Shown: positions 8,351 to 17,792, counted from the stretch's first letter. The stretch: DNA of 64,000 nt from Pseudonocardia kujensis (GCF_021283305.1 NZ_JAJSOK010000023.1:40998-104997), one strand, 5' to 3'. Notes: generated by a model not told the origin, from the sequence alone. A program made the numbers and translations.

Positions 8351-9330
8351 GTGACCCGCCTTCCGGACAGGCGGGCCACGAGCCCGCGGGTGAGCACGAG
8401 CACCAGCAACAGCCCGGAGGACGCGGCCGTGGTGACCCATACGTCGGCGTTCATCGCCGCGACGATGTCGTTGATCAGGGTCAGCGACAGCGCCGCCAGG
8501 ACGGTGAGCCCGATCCCCCCGCGTCCGCCCAGCAGGCTGGTTCCGCCGATGACCACGGCGGCAACCGAGGTGAGGATGTAGCGGTCCCCGATCGTCGGGC
8601 TGCCGCTGGCCGTGAGGCCGCTGGAGAGCACGCCGGCGAACGCCGCGAGCAGCCCGGACAGCACGAACGCCGCCACCACCACCGCGCGGACCGGGGTCCC
8701 GTTGAGCCGGGCGCGCTCGGCGTCGGTCCCCACCGCGACCATGCGGTGCCCGAACCGAGAGCGGCGCAGCAGCAGCCAGGCCACCAGCAGGCCCACCACC
8801 ACCAGCACCGAGTTCGGGATACCGGCGGTCTCGCCCGTCGCCAGCGCGACCGCCGCCGGGGGCGGCGTGCCGCCGTCGGTGCTCATGATCTTCAGCGCGA
8901 TGCCGTCGAAGATCGTCCAGGTTGCCAGGGTCACGATGAACGGCTGCATTCCGACCGGCCCCACCAGGAGGCCGTTGAGCAGGCCGAGGCCGATCCCGAC
9001 GGCCAGGGCGAGGGCGATCCAGCCGGGTCCGCCGCCCTGCGCGGAGGCGGTGACCACGGTCGCGACGGCGAGAATGCCGCCCACGGACAGGTCGAGCCCG
9101 CGGACGAGCACGACCATCGTCTGCGCCGCGGCGACGAGCACCAGCGGCAGCCCGGTCTGCAGGAGCAGCCCGATCTGGCCCAGGTCGGCCAGTGCGGGCT
9201 GCAGGACCAGGTCGACCACTGCCAGCACGAGGAAGATCGCGAGTGCCGCGACGAGGTCCCAGGGCACCGGACGGCGCCGCCGGGCACGCGGCCGGGCCGC
9301 CGGGGCGGCCGGGAGCTGCAGGTCGGTCAT
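8347..9330 (-). CDS. Ribose-type ABC transporter permease (RbsC family), first copy
   Basis: This 327-residue integral membrane protein is homologous to the next gene. It shows VLVRGLDLSVGGILAVATVV, VGTDAERARLNGTPVR and GGTSLLGGRGGIGLT. The basic N-terminal 25 residues precede the first membrane helix. Two distinct permeases suggest a heterodimeric channel. The ATG at 9330 overlaps the ATPase stop in ATGA. The imported compound is not a proven sugar, since RbsABC relatives also import autoinducer-2, polyols and other small polar molecules. Confidence 0.9.
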   Translation of the reverse strand: MTDLQLPAAPAARPRARRRRPVPWDLVAALAIFLVLAVVDLVLQPALADLGQIGLLLQTGLPLVLVAAAQTMVVLVRGLDLSVGGILAVATVVTASAQGGGPGWIALALAVGIGLGLLNGLLVGPVGMQPFIVTLATWTIFDGIALKIMSTDGGTPPPAAVALATGETAGIPNSVLVVVGLLVAWLLLRRSRFGHRMVAVGTDAERARLNGTPVRAVVVAAFVLSGLLAAFAGVLSSGLTASGSPTIGDRYILTSVAAVVIGGTSLLGGRGGIGLTVLAALSLTLINDIVAAMNADVWVTTAASSGLLLVLVLTRGLVARLSGRRVT

Positions 9331-10925
9331 GGCGCGGGAGCCTCCTCGCCGGTGTCGTCGGCCCGGTGGGTGAGCGCGAGCCGCAGGATGCTCTCCTCCG
9401 AGAGCTCGCCACCGGCGGCGTCGAGCCGGCCGCGGACCCGTCCCTCCGCCATCACGTAGACGCGGTCGCAGAAGTGCGCGAGCTCGCTGAGGTCGCTGGA
9501 GTAGAAGACGACGCCGGTCCCCTTGGCCGCCAGCCCGGCGACCAGGGCGAAGATGTCGGCCTTGGTGCCGACGTCCACGCCGCGGGTGCAGTCGTGGAGC
9601 AGCAGCACGGTCGGCTCCCGGTAGAGCGCGCGGGCCAGGACCACCTTCTGCTGGTTGCCACCGCTGAGCATGGACACCGGCGCGTGCAGCCTGCCCTCGG
9701 GCAGCCCGGTGTCCCCCGCGACCGCCCGGGAGCGCTGCGCCTCCCGCCTGCGGTCGAGCAGTCCGCGCCGGACCAGCGAGAACAGGCTGCTCAGGCTCGA
9801 GTTCACGAGCACGGACCGGGTCAGCAGCAGGCCCTCGCGCTGGCGGTCCTCGGGCACATAGGTGATGCCCGCGCGGATCGCCTCGGCCGGGGTCGCCGGG
9901 TGGTGCTCGCGCCCCCGCACGGTGACCTCGCCGCCGGTCCACCGGGTGGCACCGGCCAGGGCCCGGAGCACCTCGCGCTGCCCCTGGCCCTGCAGCCCGC
10001 CGAGGCCGGCGATCTCACCGGCGCGGACCTCCAGGTCGAGCGGCCCGAGCCGTTCGCCGACGCGGCCGCCGCGGACCGCCACCACGACGTCCTCGCCCGG
10101 AGGGGTGCGCGGCGGGAACAACCGCTCGACGCGGCGGCCGAGCATCTCGGTGATCATCGTGTCGTCGTCGAACTCGTCGGGCCGGCCCACCAGCACGGTC
10201 GTGCCCGAGCGCAGCACGGTGAGCCGGTCCGCGACGTCGCGGACCTCGCCGAGACGGTGGGTGATCAGCAGGACGGCGCAGCCGCGGGCGGCCGCCTGAC
10301 GACCCTGGTCGAGCACCCAGGAGCTGTCCGCGCTGGACAGCGCCGACGTGGCCTCGTCGAGGACCAGGACCCGTGGCTCGGCCGCGAGCGCCTTGACCAC
10401 CTCGAGGAGCTGCCGTTCGGCGAGGTCGAGGTCGGCGACCCGGCGGCCGGGATCGAGCCGGTCCATCCCGAACCGTGCGAGCAGCTCGGCCGCGCGCCGC
10501 TGCAGGCGCCGGCCCGCGACCACGCCGGCGCGGTGCGGCTCGGCCCGGTACAGCAGGTTCTCGGCCACCGAGAGGTTCGCGATGCTGCTCAGCTCCTGGA
10601 ACACCACGCGCACCCCGGCGCGCTGGGCCGCGGTGACCCCGCCGGGCGGCAGCTTCCGGCCCCCGAGGGACACGGTTCCCGCGTCCTGCCGGGTGACGCC
10701 GCCGAGGATCTTGATCAGCGTCGACTTGCCGGCGCCGTTCTCCCCGAGCAGGGCGTGCACGGTGCCGAACCGGGCGGTGAGGTCGACGCCGCGGAGCACC
10801 TGGTTGCGCCCGTAGGCCTTCTCCAGCCCGGTGACGACGAGCTCACGGGCGGGGCCGGCGGCGGGACCGGCGGCCGGGCCGCGGCCGGCCCCGGCCCCCG
10901 TGCCCGCGCCGTCGATGATGGTCAC
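9327..10925 (-). CDS. Ribose-type ABC transporter ATPase with two nucleotide-binding domains
   Basis: This 532-residue protein fuses two ABC domains as in RbsA. The first has an intact Walker A (GENGAGKST), signature region and Walker B (VLVLDEATSA). The second has the usual degenerate P-loop (GGLQGQGQRE) and signature LSGGNQQK, but its Walker B reads LLLHDCTRGVDVG where relatives have DEPTRG, so the Asp-Glu pair is changed. The first 28 residues are a Gly/Ala/Pro-rich leader. GTG at 10925 overlaps the binding-protein stop in GTGA. It energises import at the inner face of the membrane. Confidence 0.9.
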   Translation of the reverse strand: MTIIDGAGTGAGAGRGPAAGPAAGPARELVVTGLEKAYGRNQVLRGVDLTARFGTVHALLGENGAGKSTLIKILGGVTRQDAGTVSLGGRKLPPGGVTAAQRAGVRVVFQELSSIANLSVAENLLYRAEPHRAGVVAGRRLQRRAAELLARFGMDRLDPGRRVADLDLAERQLLEVVKALAAEPRVLVLDEATSALSSADSSWVLDQGRQAAARGCAVLLITHRLGEVRDVADRLTVLRSGTTVLVGRPDEFDDDTMITEMLGRRVERLFPPRTPPGEDVVVAVRGGRVGERLGPLDLEVRAGEIAGLGGLQGQGQREVLRALAGATRWTGGEVTVRGREHHPATPAEAIRAGITYVPEDRQREGLLLTRSVLVNSSLSSLFSLVRRGLLDRRREAQRSRAVAGDTGLPEGRLHAPVSMLSGGNQQKVVLARALYREPTVLLLHDCTRGVDVGTKADIFALVAGLAAKGTGVVFYSSDLSELAHFCDRVYVMAEGRVRGRLDAAGGELSEESILRLALTHRADDTGEEAPAP

Positions 10926-11986
10926 GAGCCCAGAACCGCGGCGGCGGTCAAGGCGTTCGGCCCGTAGGTGACGGGCGTGACCAGCGAGGGCGACCCGGTG
11001 GCGAAGTACGACTCGCCCTCCTTGATCACCTCGGCCTTCTGCTGGTGGGGGAAGTCGATGTCCGCTGCGGTCGACAGGTAGTTGGTGTCCCAGTAGACCT
11101 GGTCCTTCGGCACCGTCTCGCCCCGGAGGATCTTGACGGCCTGCTCGACGGCCATGCCGCCGACGAAGGCCGGAGCCCCGATGTAGAAGCACGGCAGCTT
11201 CAGCCGCTCGCACTCCTGCATGTTGCCGTTGATGTCCAGGCCGGTGGCCGGGACGGGTGTGCGGCCGGCCTTCTCGAACGCGGCGATCTGGCTGGAGATG
11301 TAGCCCCCACTGAGGATCCCGTCGATCCGGGTGTTCGCGGCGAGCTGCTGCGAGACGCCCTGCAGCTCCGGACCCGGCGCGTACTGGCTCGAGTAGGTCC
11401 CGACGACCTTGATGTCCGGGTACTTCTCGGCCAGCGTCTTGGTCCAGACGTCGACGAACGTGGTCGAGATCGGGATCCCCGGCAGGCCGGTGTCCATCAG
11501 GATGTTGCCCTTGCCCTGCAGGACGGTTCCCAGCCAGTTGACCATGTCCGCCGCCTCGGCCGCGTAGTCCTGGGGCATCGTGTGGGCGCACGGGGTCTGG
11601 GCGATCTGGTCGAAGGCGATGACCTTGATCCCCTGGGCACATGCCTGTTCGAGCGTGGGATTGAGCGCGGTCGGCGATGCGGCGTCGACCAGGATCGCGT
11701 CGGGCTTCTGCCGGATGATGGTCTGCAGGGATGCGATCTGCAGGTTCGGCTGGGTGTCGACGTTGCGGATCTGCAGGTCGACGATGTCGCGGTACTCCGG
11801 TGACCCGGCGACCAGCGTGGCGCCGTTCACCATCTGTGGCCGCCACTCGTTGCCCATGTAATTGTTCGACAGGACGATCGTGTACTTCTCCGTGGCGCCC
11901 GCCGCCTGTTGCGGCGGGCCCGCGCAGCCGGCCAGTGCAGCGAGAGCGGCACCCATGAGTGCTACGAGAGCCTTCTTCGTGGACAT
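10922..11986 (-). CDS. Ribose-type ABC transporter substrate-binding lipoprotein
   Basis: This 354-residue protein begins with a lipoprotein signal peptide: KK at 4-5, a hydrophobic stretch, then lipobox LAGC with Cys21. The mature part has the periplasmic-binding-protein-like fold of RbsB, with YTIVLSNNYMGNEWR, PDAILVDAASPTALNPTLEQA and VIAFDQIAQTP. The ATG at 11986 follows AGGAGG by 6 bases; an upstream in-frame ATG at 12118 has no such site and would bury the signal peptide. It is the first gene of the importer operon and would be expected on the outer face of the membrane. Confidence 0.92.
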   Translation of the reverse strand: MSTKKALVALMGAALAALAGCAGPPQQAAGATEKYTIVLSNNYMGNEWRPQMVNGATLVAGSPEYRDIVDLQIRNVDTQPNLQIASLQTIIRQKPDAILVDAASPTALNPTLEQACAQGIKVIAFDQIAQTPCAHTMPQDYAAEAADMVNWLGTVLQGKGNILMDTGLPGIPISTTFVDVWTKTLAEKYPDIKVVGTYSSQYAPGPELQGVSQQLAANTRIDGILSGGYISSQIAAFEKAGRTPVPATGLDINGNMQECERLKLPCFYIGAPAFVGGMAVEQAVKILRGETVPKDQVYWDTNYLSTAADIDFPHQQKAEVIKEGESYFATGSPSLVTPVTYGPNALTAAAVLGS

Positions 11987-12326
11987 GCGAAACCTCCTGA
12001 CGCAGTGCTGTGAGCAGTGCAGGGAGAGGCGCGTCGGGCGCGTCGAGCCGCGCCGGGCGCGCAGGACGGTCTGCTCGACCGGGCGGCCGAGAAGTGAGAT
12101 CACGCCAACCGGGGGCACACGGGCCGAACAGGCGCCGGAGGCGTGAAACGGAAGGCGACGAGACGGGTGTCCGTCGAGCGCCCGGGGAAGAACGGACGGG
12201 ACGAGCGGCGACGGAACACGACGGCCGGTGCCCGCGCAGTCTCAGGCGTGGGATCCAGAGGGCAGGTGCCGAGCCGAGATCGGTACGTGACGGTTCATAA
12301 GAACCTCCAGCGGTGAGTACCCGTCG

Positions 12327-12340
12327 TTGGATACAGCAAG
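12327..12340. promoter_or_regulatory. CTGTATCCA element, copy 2 (importer promoter)
   Basis: On the minus strand CTTGCTGTATCCAA begins just after the predicted -10 box of the importer promoter. Bases 12328-12340 are identical to 7336-7324. It resembles a GntR-family operator (compare TTGTATACAA), though only part of the symmetry is kept. Confidence 0.45.
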
Positions 12341-12422
12341 GCGAGATCGTGGAGTACTTACCTACTACAGTCAAGTCCGTCGTCGTTACGCCTGTTCACG
12401 CGCAGGATTGCCGGCCAGCATC

Positions 12423-12433
12423 TGGACCGACCA
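12423..12433. promoter_or_regulatory. FadR-type operator, one mismatch
   Basis: TGGACCGACCA differs from TGGTCNGACCA at one base. It is the leftmost of three such sites in the divergent region, about 49 bp upstream of the importer -35 box. Confidence 0.35.
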
Positions 12434-12480
12434 GCGAACACCTTCGCGCCACTCGGGCTCCGGTGCGCGCCCCTCCGAGC

Positions 12481-12491
12481 TGGTCAGACCG
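12481..12491. promoter_or_regulatory. FadR-type operator, one mismatch
   Basis: TGGTCAGACCG, preceded by AGC as in the 7167 palindrome, differs from the consensus only at the last base. Its centre is 84 bp (about eight helical turns) from the site at 12565. Confidence 0.45.
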
Positions 12492-12564
12492 GTCTGCGCG
12501 AAGGCGTCCGCGGCACGAGAGAGTGCTCGCCTCGCGGGCCGGGTCCCTCGCGTCGGGGACCATC

Positions 12565-12575
12565 TGGTCGGACCA
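12565..12575. promoter_or_regulatory. FadR-type operator, perfect core
   Basis: TGGTCGGACCA is a perfect 5+1+5 palindrome, 115 bp upstream of the predicted -35 box of the regulator gene at 12763. The E. coli FadR consensus core is the same. Confidence 0.5.
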
Positions 12576-12726
12576 CCCGGGGTCGCCGAGCACGGGGGCC
12601 GCTCTCTGACGTACATCCAAGCACGTGTCATCAGGAGTCACTCACCAGCGAAAAACTGTACAACTCGGCCCGCCCCGGCGGTCTCGGCCTTGACTGCCAC
12701 CGCTGGATGGGCCAGTCTTCTGGTCG

Positions 12727-12736
12727 CTGTATCCAA
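12727..12736. promoter_or_regulatory. CTGTATCCA element, copy 3 (regulator promoter)
   Basis: CTGTATCCAA lies 9 bases after the predicted -10 box and 27 bases before the ATG of the FCD regulator at 12763. The spacing from TTGAC to the element matches copy 2 almost exactly. Confidence 0.45.
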
Positions 12737-12762
12737 GGTCCGACCCAGCGGAGAGGACGGCA

Positions 12763-13464
12763 ATGGTGCCGAGCAGTCGGAAGCGGACTCCCGCCTCACC
12801 GGTCATCCCCCTCGTCGACGAGATCGCGTCCGTCATCCGGGAGCGGATCTACACCCACCGCTACCCGACCGGGTCCTGGCTCCGGCAGGAGCACCTCTCC
12901 GCGGAGCTCGGGGTCAGCCGAACGCCGCTCCGTGAGGCTCTGCGCATCCTGGAGCAGGAGGGCCTCGTGCAGGTCAAGGCGGGCCAGGGCGCCCGGGTCG
13001 TGACCGGGGACCTGGACACCCTGCTCGACGCCTACCAGCTGAGGGCGGTCGTCGACGGGCTCGCCGCCCGGCTGGCCGCCGAGCGGGCGACCCGGTCCGG
13101 GGTCCGGCTGCTCAGGCAGGCGATCCAGATCCAGCAGGCAACGATCGAGCCGTGGGAGCCGCGGCAGTACACCCAGTCCAACGTCGACTTCCACGAGCAG
13201 GTGCTGGACCTGTCGGGGAACGACTTCGTCCTCGGTCAGAGCTCCATCATCCGTATGACGGCTCAGGTCTTCGCCCCCGTGGCACTCGTGAGCCCGGATA
13301 CCGCGTCCCGCGCGATCGGGGAGCACAGTGCGATCGCGGACGCGATCGAGGCCGGTGACGGCCCCGGTGCCGAGCACCTCGCCCGCGACCACATCGAGGC
13401 GACGATCGCCCAGCTCCGGGCGAACCGGGGCGACGACTCCCGCCGGACCGGGGACGCTTCCTGA
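12763..13464 (+). CDS. GntR-family transcriptional regulator, FCD subfamily
   Basis: This 233-residue protein has an N-terminal winged helix (residues 15-80, with the family core LGVSRTPLREALRILEQEGLV). A C-terminal FCD all-helical ligand-binding domain follows, in which VDFHEQVLDLSGN and the later HSAIADAIEAGD carry the His/Asp metal-ligand pattern. FCD regulators usually repress catabolic genes and are released by an organic acid. It stands between the divergent importer operon and the hydantoinase-like genes (50 bp downstream). It is a prime candidate to bind one of the two repeated motifs found here. Confidence 0.9.
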   Translation: MVPSSRKRTPASPVIPLVDEIASVIRERIYTHRYPTGSWLRQEHLSAELGVSRTPLREALRILEQEGLVQVKAGQGARVVTGDLDTLLDAYQLRAVVDGLAARLAAERATRSGVRLLRQAIQIQQATIEPWEPRQYTQSNVDFHEQVLDLSGNDFVLGQSSIIRMTAQVFAPVALVSPDTASRAIGEHSAIADAIEAGDGPGAEHLARDHIEATIAQLRANRGDDSRRTGDAS

Positions 13465-13513
13465 CCTCCCCGTTCCACCCCCGCAACCTGCGCCACAGAG
13501 GAGTGACAGCCGG

Positions 13514-15613
13514 ATGCCCACCTATTACGTCGCCTCCGACATCGGCGGCACGTTCACCGACACCGTGGTGATCGACGACGCCGGTGGCGTCGGCCGCTAC
13601 AAGTCGTCCACCGTCCCGGACAACCCCGCCCAAGGTGTTCTCGACACCCTCGTCCTCGCCGCCGACGAGCGCGGTGTCGCGCTGGCGGACCTGTTGGCGG
13701 ACGTCGAGGTGTTCGCCCACGGCACGACGGTCGCCACGAACGCGATGCTGGAGGGCAGGCACCGCAAGGTCGGCCTGATCCAGACCCGCGGGTTCGGCGA
13801 CACACTGAGCGTGATGCGCGGGTTCAAGAGCATCGGGCTCGACGAGGAGGAGGTCAAGCGCTTCCGCACGCTCGTCAAGCAGCCCGCCGCGGTGCCGCGG
13901 CGGCTCATCGCCGAGGTCACCGAGCGGATCGACTATGCGGGTCGCGTGGTTTCGCCGCTCGACGAGGCGGACGTGCGCCGCGCGGTCTCCGACCTGCGCG
14001 CCGCAGGCGCCGAGGTCTTCGCGGTCTCGCTGTTGTGGTCCTTCGCCAACGACGCCCACGAGCGCCGGGTCGCGGAGATCATCGCCGAGGAGGTGCCGGG
14101 CGCTTCGGTGACGCTGTCGTCGGAGTTCCTGCCGCGCATCGGCGAGTACGAGCGCACCCTGACCACGGCGGTGAACGCCAGCCTGCGCCCGGTCCTCAGG
14201 ACCTCCCTCGACTCCTTCGAGTCGACGCTGACGAAGGCCGGTCTGCGCGCGGACCCGCTGCTCATGCAGTCCAACGGCGGCCTGGCGACCTTCGCCGAGG
14301 TGGAGAAGCGCGCCGCCGCGACGGTGATGTCCGGGCCGGTCGGCGGCGTCGTCGCCTCGCAGTTCCTCGGCGCCCGCTCCGGCCACCGCAACGTGGTCAC
14401 CACGGACATGGGCGGCACCAGCTTCGACGTCGGGCTGGTGCTCGACGGCCGCCCGGTCATGTCCAACACCACGCTGATCGGCCGGGACGAGCTCGCCCTG
14501 CCCTCGGTGGCGGTGCGGGCCATCGGTGCCGGCGCGGGCTCGATCGCGTCGGTGCGCAACGGCGTACTGCAGGTCGGCCCCGAGTCGGCGGGCGCGCGCC
14601 CCGGCCCGGCCTGCTACGGCCGCGGCGGCACCCTGCCCACGGTCGCCGACGCCGACCTCGTGCTCGGCTACCTCAACCCGGACAACTTCCTGGGCGGCAG
14701 GCTGACCCTCGACGTCGAGAAGGCCCGCGCGGCGATCGACGAGCACGTCGCGAAGCCCACCGGCCTCACGGTCGAGCAGGCCGCCGAGGGCATCAAGACC
14801 ATCGTCGACGCCCGCATGGCCGACCTGGTGCGGCAGGTGACCGTCGAGCAGGGCTACGACCCCACGGACTTCACCGTGTTCGCCTACGGCGGCGCGGGCC
14901 CGCTGCACGCCTTCTCCTACGGCGCCGAGCTGGGCTGCCCACAGATCGTCGTGCCGATCACCGCGTCCGTGCACTCGGCGTTCGGCATCGGCTGCTCCGA
15001 CCTGACCATGGTCGAGGAGCTGTCCAAGCCGATGCAGACCCCGCCCGGCACCACGGACCACGCGTCCGCGCTGCCCCCCGCCGAGCTCAACGCCACGTTC
15101 GACGAGCTCGCCGCCCGCGCCCGCCGCGACCTCGTCGCCGCGGGTGCCGCCGAGGACTCGATCAGCATCGCCCGGTCGGTCGAGATCCGCTTCCGCGCGC
15201 AGATCCACGTCCTGACCGTCCCGGTCGAGGCCGAGACGCTGACGGCGGCGGACGTGAACGCCGTGGTCGAGCGGTTCGTCGAGGTCTACGAGGGCCGCTT
15301 CGGCAAGGGCGCCGCGTTCCTGGAGGGCGGCGTGGAGATCACCACCTTCCGGGTCGTCGCCACCAGCCCGGTCCCCCGCGCCGAGTTCGACACCGGCGCA
15401 CAGGCGGCGGGCTCGGGTGAGCCCGGGCTGCGCCGCGTCTTCTCCGGCGGCGAGTGGCGTGAGGCGAAGGTCTACCGCGCCGAGCACCTGCACGACGGGC
15501 TGCGGATCGAGGGCCTGGCGATCGTGGAGCTGCGCGACACCACGGTCGTCATCGGGCCGGACCAGGACGCCGAGGTCGACGGCTTCGGCGACATCATCAT
15601 CCAGAACCGCTGA
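13514..15613 (+). CDS. Hydantoinase A / acetone-carboxylase beta-type ATPase subunit
   Basis: This 699-residue protein starts with the ASKHA phosphate loop SDIGGTFTDTVV and has FAHGTTVATNAMLEG. It continues with TTDMGGTSFDVG and the GAGAGSIASV and GARPGPACYGRGGT motifs of HyuA/oxoprolinase-A and acetone-carboxylase AcxA. The family activates a substrate or bicarbonate with ATP. GAGGAG precedes the ATG at 13514 by about 10 bases. It is paired with the HyuB-like gene 16 bp downstream. The pair is either an ATP-dependent lactamase or an acetone/acetophenone-carboxylase-like enzyme, and sequence alone does not decide. Confidence 0.88.
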   Translation: MPTYYVASDIGGTFTDTVVIDDAGGVGRYKSSTVPDNPAQGVLDTLVLAADERGVALADLLADVEVFAHGTTVATNAMLEGRHRKVGLIQTRGFGDTLSVMRGFKSIGLDEEEVKRFRTLVKQPAAVPRRLIAEVTERIDYAGRVVSPLDEADVRRAVSDLRAAGAEVFAVSLLWSFANDAHERRVAEIIAEEVPGASVTLSSEFLPRIGEYERTLTTAVNASLRPVLRTSLDSFESTLTKAGLRADPLLMQSNGGLATFAEVEKRAAATVMSGPVGGVVASQFLGARSGHRNVVTTDMGGTSFDVGLVLDGRPVMSNTTLIGRDELALPSVAVRAIGAGAGSIASVRNGVLQVGPESAGARPGPACYGRGGTLPTVADADLVLGYLNPDNFLGGRLTLDVEKARAAIDEHVAKPTGLTVEQAAEGIKTIVDARMADLVRQVTVEQGYDPTDFTVFAYGGAGPLHAFSYGAELGCPQIVVPITASVHSAFGIGCSDLTMVEELSKPMQTPPGTTDHASALPPAELNATFDELAARARRDLVAAGAAEDSISIARSVEIRFRAQIHVLTVPVEAETLTAADVNAVVERFVEVYEGRFGKGAAFLEGGVEITTFRVVATSPVPRAEFDTGAQAAGSGEPGLRRVFSGGEWREAKVYRAEHLHDGLRIEGLAIVELRDTTVVIGPDQDAEVDGFGDIIIQNR

Positions 15614-15629
15614 CCGAAGAGGACCGGCG

Positions 15630-17792
15630 ATGACGAACCCCACCTCCACCGACACTCCGCACGCCGTGGACCCGGTCACCTTCGAGGTCATCCGGCACAA
15701 GCTCTGGTCCATCAACTCCGAGGGCGCCACGACGGTCGAGCACGTCTCCGGCTCGCCGGTCGTGCACGCCACGGACTACAACTTCGGCATCTACACCGCC
15801 GCCGGCGAGATGGCGATCATCGGGACGTACCTGCTCACGCCCATCTACACCGGCGCCATGGCGATCGAGGTGTTCCTCGACCGCTACGACGACATCGAGC
15901 CCGGCGACGTCTTCATCATCAACGACCCGTACCTCGCGGCCATGCACCAGAACGACGTCCAGTTCTGCAAGCCGGTCTTCCGCGACGGGGAGATCGTCGC
16001 CTGGCTGGGCTGCATGGCCCACCAGGTGGACCTGGGCGGCATGGACCCGGGCAGCTGGTGCACCACGGCCACGGACGTGTTCCAGGAGGGCATCCGGATC
16101 CCGCCGGGCCGGATCGTGCGCCGCGACGTGCTCAACCAGGAGCTGTGGGACACGATCGTCCTCAACTCCCGCATGCACGACACGGTGGCCAACGACTTCC
16201 GCGCCTTCCTCGCCGGGCTGCGGGTCGCCGAGCAGCGCTTCCACGAGCTGTGCGACCGCTACGGCGCCGCGCAGGTCAAGGCGACCATGGAGCGCACGCT
16301 GGACAACTCCGAGGCCGAGCTGCGGGCGATGCTGCAGGAGCTGCCGGACGGGGTGTACGAGCACACGTCCTACCTCGACCGGCCCGCGGCCGACTCCGTC
16401 GAGCTGCTCCAGGTCCCCTGCCGGATGACGAAGACCGGCGACCGGATCGTCTTCGACTTCTCGGAATCCAGCCCCCAGTCCCCGGCCTATGGCATGACCA
16501 CCCGCGGCGGGCTGCTCGGCGCCGTCGCCACGCTCATGCTGTGCACCTTCGGCTCCGACATCCCGTGGAACCACGGGCTGATGCGGCCGGTCGAGGTCGT
16601 GGCGCCGGACGGGCTGTGCGTCACCGCCGTCGAGCCGATGCCGGTGTCCGGTGGCGCGGCCGGCGCGAACTGGACGGCCACCTGCTCGGCGGGCGGCGCG
16701 ATCGCCAAGATGCTGTCCTTCAGCGAGAAGTACGAGAACCACGCGTTCGGCCCGTCGGACGGCTCGTGGCAGCTCAACCAGTTCGGCGGGATCGACCAGC
16801 ACGGCGAGCCGTTCGCGTCGATGTACATGGACTCGCTGCTGTGGGGCGGGCCCGCGTTCTCCTTCCGGGACGGCGTCGACACCGGCGGCTCCATGGTCAT
16901 CCTCGGCGGCGGGGCCGGTGACGTCGAGCAGCAGGAGATGCGACACCCCCTGCTCTACCTCTGGCGACGCCAGGTCCCCGACTCCGGCGGCGCCGGCACC
17001 TTCCGCGGCGGCAACGGCATCCAGTTCGCGCTGACCCCGATCGACACGGCCGAGGTCACCGGTGTGCTGGGCACGCACGGCGTCACCCTGCCGAACCGGA
17101 CCGGGCTGTTCGGCGGGCTGCCAGGCTCCTGCGCGCGGTTCGAGCGGGTCACCGGGTCCGGGGTGCTGGACCACCTCGGCGAGGGCCGCCCGGTGGGCGC
17201 GTTGACCGAGCTGGCGGGCGAGCACCAGGTGCTGCCGGGCGTCTCCCCCGCCGCACGGATCGCGCACGGGGACGTCTTCGAGTGCACCGTGCAGAACGGC
17301 GGCGGCTACGGCGACCCCCTGCTCCGCGACCCCGCCCGCGTCGCGGCCGACGTGGAGGCGGGCGCGGTCTCGCTCGACGCGGCCGCGCGCCTCTACGGCG
17401 TCGCCTTGTCCGACGGCGCGGTGGACCCGGACGGCACCGACACCCTGCGGGCGTCGATCCGCGAGGCCCGCAGGGCGCGGATGACCGCGCCCGAGCGCAG
17501 CACCGTGGCCGCGGGCGAGCCCACCGGGATCTGGGGCGCCTCGCTGCTCACCCATGAGGGCGGTATCGCCTCCTGCCGGCACTGCTCCACCGTGCTCGGC
17601 CCGATCGGCGACGGCTGGGAGGCCATCGCGGGCCGGGTGGTCCTCGGACCGGACGACCTGGGGTCCCGGGTGGAGGTCCACGCCGACCTGGCGACCGTCG
17701 CCTACGTCTGCCCGGAATGCGTCACCGCGCTGTGGGTGGACACGGAGCCCGCAGAAGGCAAGGCCTGGAAGGACTTCGTCCTGACCGCCTGA
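15630..17792 (+). CDS. Hydantoinase B / acetone-carboxylase alpha-type subunit with C-terminal zinc-ribbon-like tail
   Basis: This protein has 720 residues. The first ~570 match the HyuB/oxoprolinase-B fold, with DPVTFEVIRHKLWSI, FIINDPYLAAMHQNDVQ, GCMAHQVDLGGMDPGS and the late GGGGYGDPL-like motif. The remaining ~130 residues contain two CxxC pairs (CRHC near 640 and CPEC near 690). Stand-alone HyuB proteins lack these; they recall the small zinc-binding gamma subunit of acetone carboxylases. GAGGAC lies 7 bases before the ATG. Functional coupling with the HyuA-like gene is nearly certain, but the actual substrate is not known. Confidence 0.87.
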   Translation: MTNPTSTDTPHAVDPVTFEVIRHKLWSINSEGATTVEHVSGSPVVHATDYNFGIYTAAGEMAIIGTYLLTPIYTGAMAIEVFLDRYDDIEPGDVFIINDPYLAAMHQNDVQFCKPVFRDGEIVAWLGCMAHQVDLGGMDPGSWCTTATDVFQEGIRIPPGRIVRRDVLNQELWDTIVLNSRMHDTVANDFRAFLAGLRVAEQRFHELCDRYGAAQVKATMERTLDNSEAELRAMLQELPDGVYEHTSYLDRPAADSVELLQVPCRMTKTGDRIVFDFSESSPQSPAYGMTTRGGLLGAVATLMLCTFGSDIPWNHGLMRPVEVVAPDGLCVTAVEPMPVSGGAAGANWTATCSAGGAIAKMLSFSEKYENHAFGPSDGSWQLNQFGGIDQHGEPFASMYMDSLLWGGPAFSFRDGVDTGGSMVILGGGAGDVEQQEMRHPLLYLWRRQVPDSGGAGTFRGGNGIQFALTPIDTAEVTGVLGTHGVTLPNRTGLFGGLPGSCARFERVTGSGVLDHLGEGRPVGALTELAGEHQVLPGVSPAARIAHGDVFECTVQNGGGYGDPLLRDPARVAADVEAGAVSLDAAARLYGVALSDGAVDPDGTDTLRASIREARRARMTAPERSTVAAGEPTGIWGASLLTHEGGIASCRHCSTVLGPIGDGWEAIAGRVVLGPDDLGSRVEVHADLATVAYVCPECVTALWVDTEPAEGKAWKDFVLTA

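Larger units (their letters stand above)
11987..12762. promoter_or_regulatory. Divergent control region between importer operon and first FCD regulator
   Basis: This 776-bp stretch has no gene I can support. Two outward promoters can be drawn. Leftward: TTGACT (12374-12369), 17-base spacer, CACGAT (12351-12346), then CTGTATCCAA (12336-12327). Rightward: TTGACT (12690-12695), 17-base spacer, CAGTCT (12713-12718), then CTGTATCCAA (12727-12736). Between them lie three TGGTCNGACCA-like sites at 12423, 12481 and 12565. The symmetry suggests that one or two regulators control both directions. Confidence 0.6.
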
